Origin: Rhodoferax sp.
GTDB taxonomy: Bacteria > Pseudomonadota > Gammaproteobacteria > Burkholderiales > Burkholderiaceae_C
Length of the DNA: 6,927 nucleotides
Reading direction: 5' to 3'
Assembly (NCBI GenBank): GCA_028711355.1
Contig: JAQTSL010000195.1
Location: 1-6,927 of the forward strand
This document shows positions 1 to 5,557 of the stretch, in pieces. The notes under the pieces are model-generated. The model was not told the DNA's origin. It ran no database searches and worked only from the letters and a program-made list of their open reading frames with translations. How positions within the stretch are numbered: position 1 is the first letter of the stretch; every line of letters starts with the position of its first letter. The translations under genes were made by a program, and so were the position numbers.

Positions 1-853
1 GCTCCAACTGCATTTTCATGTCGGCGATGCGGTGGCGCAAGGCCTGAAAGGTGCCAATGGCCACGCCAAACTGCTTGCGCGTATTGAGGTAATCGGCCGT
101 CAGAGCCAGCGTTTTGTCCATCACGCCAACGCCCTGCGCGCAAGCGCCGGCCAGCCCGACGTCCAGCGCCAGCTCCAGCGCCGCGACCCCCTCTGTCGTG
201 ATCAGCGTGGCCGCTGCGTTGGTCAGCATGACGTCGGCAGCGCGGCTGCCGTCCTGGGTGCCGTAGCCCCGCGTTTGCACGCCCGCTGCGTTGCGCTGCA
301 GCCAAAACAGCGCCAGCGTGCCGTCTAGCAGCGCAGGCACCAGAAAAGCGTCGGCCTGGTCACCGGCGGGCACGATCGATTTGGCAGCGTTCAGCAGATA
401 GCCGCCACCGGCTGCGGTCACCGTGGTTGTTGCCGTTGCGGTGGCCCTGCACGAGGTATGCCGGTAACGCGCACCACGCTCTTGCCAGGCCAGCACTGCC
501 AGCGTGTCGCCACTGGCGATGCCGGGTAGCCATTGCGCTTGCTGCTGGGGCGATGCAAAGTGCGCCAGCACGCTGCCCACCATGAAAGTGTCGGTCAGCG
601 GCTCCAGCACCAGGCCGGCCCCCAGCTCTTGCAGCACCAGCATGGCTTCGACCGCACCCATGGCCAGCCCGCCGTGCTCTTCTGCCACCAGCAGGCCGCA
701 CAAGCCAAGGTCAGCCAATTGTTTGTAGTTGGCGCGTGCAAAACCGCCCGCCTGGACGGTCGCGCGGTAGTGGGTAAACGGGTAGCTTTTGTCAACCCAG
801 CGCCGCACGGCGTCTTGCAACTGGACCTGGTCGTCTGAAAAATCAAAGTTCAT
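1..853 (-). CDS. pimD: Acyl-CoA dehydrogenase, PimD-like small subunit (3' end beyond left edge)
   Basis: The frame opens at ATG 853-851 and runs 284 codons to the window edge without a stop, so this is a gene cut by the window and not a broken one. GAGGGG at 865-860 lies 6 nt before the ATG and fixes the start. The product begins MNFDFSDDQVQLQDAV, typical of pimeloyl-CoA dehydrogenase small subunits. It shows the N-terminal helical domain (about 1-115), the beta domain (about 118-220) and the start of the C-terminal helical domain with the FAD-binding RKQFG motif at 259-263. The canonical SEPGSGSD substrate/FAD loop is missing; the aligned stretch reads LAWQERGARYR (121-131). The position matching the IVD/LCAD-type catalytic Glu is Gly233 by my alignment. 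Full-length relatives are about 380 residues, so roughly 95 are outside. Predicted role: FAD-dependent alpha,beta-desaturation of an acyl-CoA, together with the subunit encoded just upstream (990-2195). The substrate (pimeloyl-CoA or another acyl-CoA) is inferred from similarity only. Confidence 0.85.
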   Translation of the reverse strand, partial: MNFDFSDDQVQLQDAVRRWVDKSYPFTHYRATVQAGGFARANYKQLADLGLCGLLVAEEHGGLAMGAVEAMLVLQELGAGLVLEPLTDTFMVGSVLAHFASPQQQAQWLPGIASGDTLAVLAWQERGARYRHTSCRATATATTTVTAAGGGYLLNAAKSIVPAGDQADAFLVPALLDGTLALFWLQRNAAGVQTRGYGTQDGSRAADVMLTNAAATLITTEGVAALELALDVGLAGACAQGVGVMDKTLALTADYLNTRKQFGVAIGTFQALRHRIADMKMQLE

Positions 854-859
854 CGGTAT

Positions 860-865
860 CCCCTC
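860..865 (-). promoter_or_regulatory. Ribosome binding site of the small dehydrogenase subunit
   Basis: The minus strand reads GAGGGG six nucleotides before ATG 853. It is a strong purine-rich Shine-Dalgarno match and shows that the small subunit is initiated independently across the 136-bp gap from the large subunit. Confidence 0.7.
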
Positions 866-886
866 TTAATCGTGTAAGCACGTGGT

Positions 887-946
887 TGTCATGCCGGACT
901 TGATCCGGCAGCCATGGATTGCGGGTTGTGGCCCGCAGCAATGACG
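887..946. repeat. REP-like two-hairpin palindromic element between the two dehydrogenase genes
   Basis: Two hairpins stand in tandem. The first has arms TGCCGGA (892-898) and TCCGGCA (904-910) around a 5-nt loop. The second has arms TGCGGG (920-925) and CCCGCA (932-937) around a 6-nt loop. The palindrome CCATGG (912-917) lies between them, and the whole unit is bounded by the inverted 5-mers GTCAT (888-892) and ATGAC (941-945). This layout resembles dispersed noncoding double-hairpin repeats common in proteobacterial chromosomes. There is no T-run on either strand, so it is not a classic intrinsic terminator. Its place inside a likely two-gene operon suggests that the transcript carries both hairpins, which could protect the upstream large-subunit mRNA from 3' decay or attenuate read-through. 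Repeat-family membership is inferred from one copy. Confidence 0.65.
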
Positions 947-989
947 GCCATCTTTCGTGAAGTGGCATGCCATCTCTGATTCAAGCCAG

Positions 990-2195
990 TTAGCCCAGCA
1001 CCGTCTGCGCCACGATGTTGCGCTGCACCTCGTTGCTGCCGCCGTAGATGGTGGTTTTGCGCAGATTGAAATAGCTTGATGCCAGCGGCGCGCAGTGCAG
1101 CGCGTCGCCCGGGAAGCCCACCAAGTGACCATCAACCAGCTCGCCTTGCCAACCAGCGTCCATCGCTTCATGGATCAGCGGCAAGGCAAACGGCCCGGCC
1201 GCCAGCATCATCAGCTCGGCGTAGCGCTGCTGAATCTCGCTGCCGCGAATCTTCAGCAATCCAGCAATGTCGAGTGAGTTCTTGCCCGACTTTTCTGCTG
1301 ACAGCACGCGTAGCACCAGCATCTCCAGCGCCACCACATCGACTTCGAGCAGCGCAATCTGGTCGCGAAAACGGGCGTCGTCCCAGACACCTTCCGCCTT
1401 GGCGATGCGTTTGAGGCGCTCCAGCTCGCGCTTGGTGCGATTCACGTCGGCGATGTTGGTGCGCTCGTGGCTGAGCAGGTGCTTGGCGTAGGTCCAGCCC
1501 TTGTTTTCTTCGCCGATCAGGTTGTTTGCCGGCACCTTGACGTTGTCAAAAAAGACCTCGTTGACTTCGGGTTCGCCGTCCAGCAGCACGATCGGGCGCA
1601 CGCTGACACCCGGGGACTTCATGTCGATCAACAAGAAGCTGATGCCCGCCTGCGGCTTGCAGTCGGTGGCGCTGCGCACCAGGCAAAAAATCCATTCGCC
1701 ATACTGGCCCAGCGTGGTCCAGGTCTTCTGGCCGTTCACCAGGTAATGGTCGCCCTGCAACTCGGCGCGGCATTTGACCGATGCCAGGTCCGAGCCGGAG
1801 CCCGGTTCGCTGTAGCCCTGGCTCCACCACACCTCGCCACTGGCGATGCCGGGCAAAAAGCGCTGCTGCTGCTCAGGCGAACCAAACGCCATGATGACCG
1901 GTGCCACCATCACCGGCCCGAACGGCACGATGCGCGGCGCACCGGCCAGCGCGCATTCTTCTTCAAACAAATGCTTTTGCACCGCGTTCCAGCCGGGGCC
2001 GCCAAACTGGGGCGACCAGGCGTAGCCCAGCCAGCCCTTTTTGCCAAGAATCCTGGCCCAGTTTTGTTGGTCGTCGCGCGTCAGCCGCAGCGCGCTATGC
2101 ACCTGGTGCGAAAGCTCGGCCGGCAGGTTGGCGCGAACCCAGGTGCGCACCTGTTGGCGAAACTGTTCTTCTTCAGGGGTAAAGGCCAAATCCAT
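990..2195 (-). CDS. pimC: Acyl-CoA dehydrogenase, PimC-like large subunit
   Basis: A 401-residue acyl-CoA dehydrogenase starting at ATG 2195, five bases after GGAG (2204-2201) on the minus strand. The N-terminal helical domain (about 1-125) begins MDLAFTPEEEQFRQQVR. The beta domain carries the intact SEPGSGSD loop at 129-136. The C-terminal helical domain (about 230-401) ends with IYGGSNEVQRNIVAQ. The MCAD-type catalytic Glu is replaced by Gly385 (YGGSNE for YEGTNE). Glu244, in HERTNIA, sits where isovaleryl- and long-chain acyl-CoA dehydrogenases place their catalytic base and is the likely base here. The FAD-contacting RKxFG motif is absent; the region reads EGVWDDARFRD. Overall it resembles the large subunit of pimeloyl-CoA dehydrogenase, known from Rhodopseudomonas palustris beta-oxidation of dicarboxylic and fatty acyl-CoAs. 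The small subunit gene follows after 136 bp. The dehydrogenase family call is near certain; the pim name and substrate are inferred. Confidence 0.92.
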   Translation of the reverse strand: MDLAFTPEEEQFRQQVRTWVRANLPAELSHQVHSALRLTRDDQQNWARILGKKGWLGYAWSPQFGGPGWNAVQKHLFEEECALAGAPRIVPFGPVMVAPVIMAFGSPEQQQRFLPGIASGEVWWSQGYSEPGSGSDLASVKCRAELQGDHYLVNGQKTWTTLGQYGEWIFCLVRSATDCKPQAGISFLLIDMKSPGVSVRPIVLLDGEPEVNEVFFDNVKVPANNLIGEENKGWTYAKHLLSHERTNIADVNRTKRELERLKRIAKAEGVWDDARFRDQIALLEVDVVALEMLVLRVLSAEKSGKNSLDIAGLLKIRGSEIQQRYAELMMLAAGPFALPLIHEAMDAGWQGELVDGHLVGFPGDALHCAPLASSYFNLRKTTIYGGSNEVQRNIVAQTVLG

Positions 2196-2200
2196 GGTGT

Positions 2201-2204
2201 CTCC
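2201..2204 (-). promoter_or_regulatory. Ribosome binding site of the large dehydrogenase subunit
   Basis: GGAG on the minus strand, five bases before ATG 2195. It supports this start for the 401-residue product. Confidence 0.65.
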
Positions 2205-2217
2205 GGTGGTAGTGCAT

Positions 2218-2260
2218 CGTTTTTCGCACTTTGATGAGTTGCGTTTTTAGCATGCTCATC
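2218..2260 (-). promoter_or_regulatory. Direct repeat and hairpin in the yceH-pimC gap; possible operator
   Basis: On the minus strand TGCTAAAAACG (2252-2242) and TGCGAAAAACG (2228-2218) form an 11-bp direct repeat with one mismatch, 24 bp start to start, in the 71-bp gap before the large dehydrogenase subunit. The first copy lies in the loop of an imperfect inverted repeat, GATGAG (2233-2238) with CTCATC (2255-2260), which also contains the palindrome GCATGC (2250-2255). The A-tracts sit about 14 and 38 bases upstream of the ribosome binding site. This could be a regulator site or curved DNA. No convincing -35/-10 pair is visible, so the functional call is tentative. Confidence 0.3.
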
Positions 2261-2266
2261 TGGTTA

Positions 2267-2992
2267 TCACTGTCCGGGCGGTGACACGCCCAATTCGGCG
2301 CAGAGTTTTTGCACGGTTTCACGCAGTCGGGCCACTTCAGTTTCCAGTGCTTCAATGCGTGCCAGGGAACTGGTGCCGCCATCCAAAGAGCGTGCACCAC
2401 CAGCGCCAAATTGCGCCTGATCGACCGGCCCGCACAGCAGGTGCGCCCAGCGTTGCTCGCGCGCGCCGGGCGCTTTGGCCAGCTTTACCACCAGCGCGCC
2501 GCCTTTTTCTGCACAGCGGTCTTGCAGCTCTTCCAGAAAACCTTCTACCGACGAAATGTCGGCAAACTTGTACCAGCGCTCGGTGTTCAGGCGCAGCTCG
2601 GCAGCGGTTTGCGGCCCACGCAGCATCAGCACGCCCAACAGCACGGCGGATTGTTCCGGTACGCCGATGCCGCGCTGCGCGTTGTGCTCGTAGCGCGCCA
2701 CGCGGGCGCTGCTGTTGGCGCGCACCAGTAGCAGTTGCTGCAAGTTGTCCAGGGCGTGCGCCACGTCGGCCTCGGTCAAGTCCATCACCGGCTCGCGCGT
2801 GGTCTTCTGGTTGCAGCCCAGCAACAGCGAGTTCAGCGACAGCGGGTAGCTGTCGGGCACGGTGCGGGCTTTTTCCATCAGGGTGGCCAACACGCGCGCC
2901 TCGATGGGAGTCAGCCGCAGGGCGGGCCGGGCGCCGGATTCTGTTGCCTGGACGCCTGTGTCGTTGTCAGTGAGGGCAGAGGGAAAAGTCAT
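2267..2992 (-). CDS. yceH: YceH/DUF480 family tandem winged-helix protein
   Basis: A 241-residue member of the YceH (UPF0502/DUF480) family. Family signatures are clear: LTPIEARVLATLMEKARTVP at 27-46, then SYPLSLNSLLLGCNQKTTREPV (48-69), the LRGPQTAAELR stretch (124-134), and the closing VVKLAKAPGAREQRWAHLLCG (168-188). Structures in this family show two winged-helix domains, here about 27-103 and 112-190, a fold usually linked to DNA binding, but no cellular role is established. A C-terminal extension (about 207-235, ARIEALETEVARLRETVQKL) looks like a short coiled coil and may mediate oligomerisation. The N-terminal 26 residues are poorly conserved. ATG 2992 is the only usable start before the domain, yet no Shine-Dalgarno sequence precedes it, and the divergent purN starts 13 bp away. 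The dehydrogenase genes follow on the same strand after 71 bp, so co-transcription is possible. Confidence 0.92.
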   Translation of the reverse strand: MTFPSALTDNDTGVQATESGARPALRLTPIEARVLATLMEKARTVPDSYPLSLNSLLLGCNQKTTREPVMDLTEADVAHALDNLQQLLLVRANSSARVARYEHNAQRGIGVPEQSAVLLGVLMLRGPQTAAELRLNTERWYKFADISSVEGFLEELQDRCAEKGGALVVKLAKAPGAREQRWAHLLCGPVDQAQFGAGGARSLDGGTSSLARIEALETEVARLRETVQKLCAELGVSPPGQ

Positions 2993-3005
2993 AATTCAGC
3001 CAGTT
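2993..3005. promoter_or_regulatory. 13-bp divergent start region between yceH and purN
   Basis: Only 13 bp separate the two ATG codons, so neither gene has room for its own promoter outside the other's coding sequence, and neither start is preceded by a GGAG-like site. For purN, CATAAT (2990-2995) resembles a -10 box. The best -35, TTGTCA (2964-2969), is 20 bp away, which is too wide for a good sigma70 promoter and would leave an almost leaderless mRNA. For yceH, a weak pair lies inside purN: TTGGAG (3046-3041) and AATAAC (3023-3018), spaced by 17 bp. The geometry is certain; the promoter boxes are guesses. Confidence 0.4.
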
Positions 3006-3602
3006 ATGAAAAATATCGTTATTTTGATCTCGGGCGCGGGCTCCAACATGGCCGCGATTGTGCACGCAGCTCAGCACGACCACTGGGCCAGTCGCTACGG
3101 CGCGCGGGTGGCGGCGGTCATCAGCAACAAAGCCGACGCCCGCGGGCTGGCGCTGGCGCGTGAGCTGGGCGTGCCGACCGACGTGCTGGACCACAAGGCG
3201 TTTACCAGCCGGGAGGCGTTTGACGCCGCGCTGATGCAGCGTATTGACGCGTTCGATGCGCCCGGCGCGCCGGTGCTGGTGCTGCTGGCCGGGTTTATGC
3301 GCATTCTGACGCCGCAATTTGTCAGTCATTACGACGCTCGCCTGGTCAACATTCATCCGTCGTTGCTGCCCGCTTTTGCGGGTTTGAACACGCACCAGCG
3401 CGCTATCGACGCGGGCTGCAAGGTGGCCGGTGCCACGGTGCACCGGGTCACGCCCGAGCTGGACCATGGCCCGATCCTGGCGCAGGCGGTGGTGCCGGTG
3501 CTGCCCGGCGACACTGCGCAAACGCTGGCCGCGCGCGTGCTGACGCAGGAACATCTGATCTACCCCCAGGTGATTGCCGGGTTGCTACAGAAGCAACTTT
3601 GA
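3006..3602 (+). CDS. purN: Phosphoribosylglycinamide formyltransferase (GART)
   Basis: A 198-residue PurN of normal length. It transfers the formyl group of 10-formyltetrahydrofolate to glycinamide ribonucleotide (GAR) in the third step of de novo purine synthesis, in the cytosol. The N-terminal Rossmann-like half opens MKNIVILISGAGSNMAAIV, with the phosphate-binding SGAGSN at 9-14. The catalytic triad of the family is complete: Asn115 and His117 in VNIHPSLLPAFAGLNTH (114-130), and Asp153 in TPELDHGPIL (149-158). The frame is open upstream to 2862, but that extension lies antisense to yceH and has no PurN character. ATG 3006 gives the standard N-terminus and is preferred despite lacking a clear ribosome binding site. 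purN stands alone here, with no other pur gene nearby. Confidence 0.96.
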   Translation: MKNIVILISGAGSNMAAIVHAAQHDHWASRYGARVAAVISNKADARGLALARELGVPTDVLDHKAFTSREAFDAALMQRIDAFDAPGAPVLVLLAGFMRILTPQFVSHYDARLVNIHPSLLPAFAGLNTHQRAIDAGCKVAGATVHRVTPELDHGPILAQAVVPVLPGDTAQTLAARVLTQEHLIYPQVIAGLLQKQL

Positions 3603-3737
3603 TTTACCCTGCGGTGCGTAGCTGTCTTGCACCAGCACACCGCGCCATGAATCTCACCCGGTGCCGACCCACGCCGCGTCACAACGGGTAAGCTTACGGT
3701 TTTGCGGCGCCCCCAGCGCTGACCAAAGGTACTGACC
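3603..3737 (+). promoter_or_regulatory. Intergenic leader upstream of the polyphosphate enzyme
   Basis: This 135-bp gap probably holds the purN 3' end and the promoter of the next gene. A possible stem pairs GCGGTG (3611-3616) with CACCGC (3638-3643), or alternatively GGTGC (3613-3617) with GCACC (3629-3633). It lacks a T-run, so termination is unproven. GTAAGCTTAC (3688-3697) is a perfect 10-bp palindrome that could be an operator half-site pair. AAAGG (3725-3729) lies 8 nt before ATG 3738 and is the ribosome binding site. I see no convincing sigma70 -35/-10 pair. Confidence 0.4.
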
Positions 3738-5480
3738 ATGTTTGAATCTGCCGAACTTCACCATCAAATCTCAAAAACAGCTTATCGCGATGCGCTGCCT
3801 GCGCTACGTGCTTCTTTATTAGAAGCGCAAGCGCAACTTTATACCGATCGCAAAGTGCCAGTGGTGGTGCTGATCAGCGGGCAAGATGGCGCGGGCAAGG
3901 GCGAAACCATCAACCAGCTTTACGAATGGATGGACCCCCGCTTTATCAACACGCTGGCGTTTTCGCAACCCAGTGACGAAGAGCGCGAACGCCCGCCCAT
4001 GTGGCGCTATTGGCGCAGTCTGCCGCCCAAGGGACGGATCGGCATTTTTGCCGGCTCGTGGTACACCGACCCGGTTCGACTTCGTATCAGTGACGAGATC
4101 ACGAGCAAGGAACTTGACGCGCGCGCTGAACAAATCAACCGCTTTGAACAAATGCTGGTCAACGAAGGTGCGTTGGTGCTCAAGTTCTGGTTTCATTTGA
4201 CCAAGGATGGCCAAAAAAAGCGTCTCAAATCGCTGGCCAGCGACCCGCACACCGCGTGGCGCGTGACGCAGTGGAACTGGGATCGCCTGAAGACCTACGA
4301 CGAATTGCAAGAAGTGGCCGGTCACCTGCTGCGCGTCACCAACACGGCGGCGGCGCCGTGGGTCATTGTCGATTGCTCGGACGACCGCTACCGGGCGCTG
4401 ACGGTGGGCCAGGTGTTGTTGACGGCGTTGCAGGCCAAGTTGGCCCAGCCCATACCGCAGCCAACGCCAGTGGCGCCGATGATCCGCGTCGATCTGGATG
4501 GTCGCAACGTGCTGTCGGCGCTTGATTTGTCATTGCACCTGGCGCCTGACGCGTACAAGGACCAGTTGGCGCATTGGCAGGGCCACCTGTCTGAGCTGAT
4601 GCGGCACCCGGCGTTTGCCAAGCGCTCGCTGGTGGTGGCATTTGAGGGTGCCGACGCGGCCGGCAAAGGCGGCGCGATCCGGCGCATTGGCGCGGCGCTG
4701 GACGCGCGCCAGTACCAGGTGATTCCGGTGGCGGCACCGACTGAAGAAGAAAAGGCTCAGCCCCATCTGTGGCGGTTTTGGCGGCAACTGCCACGCCAAG
4801 GCCACATCGCCATTTTTGACCGCACCTGGTACGGTCGGGTGCTGGTCGAGCGTGTGGAAGGCTTTTGTTCAGAGGCTGACTGGCTGCGCGCTTATAACGA
4901 GATCAACGACTTTGAGCACGAACTGATCGATGCTGGTGTGATCGTGGTCAAGTTCTGGCTGCAAATCAGCCAAGAGGAACAACTGCGCCGTTTCAAGGAA
5001 CGCGAGCAAATTGCCTTCAAGCGTTTCAAGATCACGCAAGAAGACTGGCGCAACCGCGAAAAGTGGGGCCACTACCAGCAGGCGATTTGCGACATGGTCG
5101 AGCGCACCAGTACCGGCGACGCACCCTGGACACTGGTCGAGGCCAACGACAAAGCACACGCCCGCGTCAAAATTTTGAGCACTCTGTGCGAACGCCTGCA
5201 GCGTGAGCTGGTTGCAGCATCGCCGGCCCAACGCAGCGCGCGCCAGAGCCCGCAACCCGAAGCCAAACCAAAAGCCAAAGCCAAAGCCAAAGCCAAGGCT
5301 GAAGCCAAGGCTGAAGCCAAGGCTGAAGCCAAGGCTGAAGCCAAAGCCAAAGCCAAAGCCAAGGCTGAAGACAAGGCTGAAGACAAGGCTGAAGACAAGG
5401 CTAAACCAATAGCCAAAGCCAAGCCCAAAACAAAACCACGCCCGGATGAGCAGGGCGGCGTGATCCACCCTCAACCATGA
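3738..5480 (+). CDS. pap: Polyphosphate:AMP phosphotransferase (class II, two-domain PPK2) with Lys/Ala-rich tail
   Basis: A 580-residue protein with two fused PPK2 domains. Class II PPK2 enzymes move a phosphate from polyphosphate to AMP, giving ADP. Domain 1 (about 10-235) has a Walker A motif GQDGAGKGE (48-56), but its Walker B reads IFAGSWYTD (103-111): Ala105 and Gly106 replace the conserved Asp-Arg. Domain 2 (about 265-492) keeps all hallmarks: Walker A EGADAAGKGG (303-312), Walker B IFDRTWYGR (359-367), and the charged lid FKEREQIAFKRF (419-430) followed by DWRNREKW (436-443). Domain 2 should therefore be the active one, as reported for characterised two-domain members. Such enzymes usually end near 475-500 residues. 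This one adds an extension of about 85 residues, with a repetitive Lys/Ala/Glu tail at 509-566 (21 Lys). AAAGG (3725-3729) supports the start. purN lies 135 bp upstream on the same strand, and a cyclase gene converges from the right. The symbol follows Acinetobacter Pap; many genomes use ppk2. Confidence 0.93.
   Translation: MFESAELHHQISKTAYRDALPALRASLLEAQAQLYTDRKVPVVVLISGQDGAGKGETINQLYEWMDPRFINTLAFSQPSDEERERPPMWRYWRSLPPKGRIGIFAGSWYTDPVRLRISDEITSKELDARAEQINRFEQMLVNEGALVLKFWFHLTKDGQKKRLKSLASDPHTAWRVTQWNWDRLKTYDELQEVAGHLLRVTNTAAAPWVIVDCSDDRYRALTVGQVLLTALQAKLAQPIPQPTPVAPMIRVDLDGRNVLSALDLSLHLAPDAYKDQLAHWQGHLSELMRHPAFAKRSLVVAFEGADAAGKGGAIRRIGAALDARQYQVIPVAAPTEEEKAQPHLWRFWRQLPRQGHIAIFDRTWYGRVLVERVEGFCSEADWLRAYNEINDFEHELIDAGVIVVKFWLQISQEEQLRRFKEREQIAFKRFKITQEDWRNREKWGHYQQAICDMVERTSTGDAPWTLVEANDKAHARVKILSTLCERLQRELVAASPAQRSARQSPQPEAKPKAKAKAKAKAEAKAEAKAEAKAEAKAKAKAKAEDKAEDKAEDKAKPIAKAKPKTKPRPDEQGGVIHPQP
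5262..5423 (+). repeat. 6/12-bp in-frame tandem repeat coding for the Lys/Ala/Glu tail
   Basis: The tract is built from two-codon units. GCCAAA/G (Ala-Lys) occurs in runs at 5274-5297 and 5340-5363. GCCAAGGCTGAA (Ala-Lys-Ala-Glu) occurs four times perfectly at 5292-5339 and once more at 5358-5369. The variant GACAAGGCTGAA occurs at 5370-5393, ending GACAAG at 5394-5399. All units are multiples of 6 bp, so slippage gains or losses keep the reading frame. The near-identical third positions suggest recent expansion and not old divergence. No unit creates a stop in any of the six frames, which explains the long spurious open frames on both strands here. Confidence 0.9.
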
Positions 5481-5557
5481 AACTGACCAGGTTGGACCGC
5501 CTGCTACGCCGCAACCGCAGCAGCGCGGGTAGGCACCTGCGCGCTATTTGGTCATAA
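5477..5557 (+). CDS. Possible 26-residue ORF overlapping the pap stop (ATGA)
   Basis: ATG 5477 overlaps the TGA of the polyphosphate enzyme in an ATGA arrangement typical of translational coupling. It runs 26 codons to TAA 5555-5557, passing 14 bp into the convergent cyclase gene. The peptide starts MKLTRLDRLLRRNR and is strongly basic. There is no dedicated ribosome binding site and no recognised family. Chance is the likeliest explanation. Confidence 0.15.
   Translation: MKLTRLDRLLRRNRSSAGRHLRAIWS
5523..5542. terminator. Possible bidirectional terminator hairpin between convergent genes
   Basis: GCGCGGGT (5523-5530) pairs with ACCTGCGC (5535-5542), one pair being G-U, around the 4-nt loop AGGC. 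It lies exactly between the convergent polyphosphate enzyme and cyclase genes, where a shared terminator would be expected. On the plus strand it is followed by a weakly T-rich stretch (TATTTGG), and on the minus strand by no T-run. A standard strong intrinsic terminator is therefore not evident. Confidence 0.35.

Noticed and set aside
1..853. Possible broken dehydrogenase, because several short frames fill the left end
   Set aside because: Direct translation from ATG 853 gives 284 uninterrupted codons with intact family motifs; the gene is only cut by the window.
887..946. Intrinsic terminator between the dehydrogenase genes
   Set aside because: The hairpins have no following T-run on either strand, and the tandem pair with bounding inverted 5-mers fits a REP-like repeat better.
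1467..2234. 255-codon plus-strand open frame
   Set aside because: It lies wholly antisense to the well-supported dehydrogenase large subunit, has a low-complexity composition and matches no family; it is a GC-rich shadow frame.
2281..2973. 230-codon plus-strand open frame rich in Arg and Ala
   Set aside because: It is an exact antisense shadow of yceH, with no ribosome binding site or domain.
2862..3005. Upstream in-frame extension of purN by 48 residues
   Set aside because: It is antisense to the conserved yceH N-terminus and has no PurN similarity; ATG 3006 gives the standard family N-terminus.
5262..5423. CRISPR-like array
   Set aside because: Units are 6-12 bp with no spacers and stay in frame with the protein; it is a coding minisatellite.
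5072..5428. Minus-strand Ala/Leu repeat frame resembling a hydrophobic helix bundle
   Set aside because: Same cause: the repeat tract has no stops in any frame. No ribosome binding site and no domain outside the repeat.
4869..5474. Minus-strand frame with Phe/Gly/Leu repeats that looks like a membrane or glycine-rich protein
   Set aside because: It is produced by reading the 6/12-bp tail repeat on the opposite strand; the plus-strand reading continues a clear PPK2 domain.
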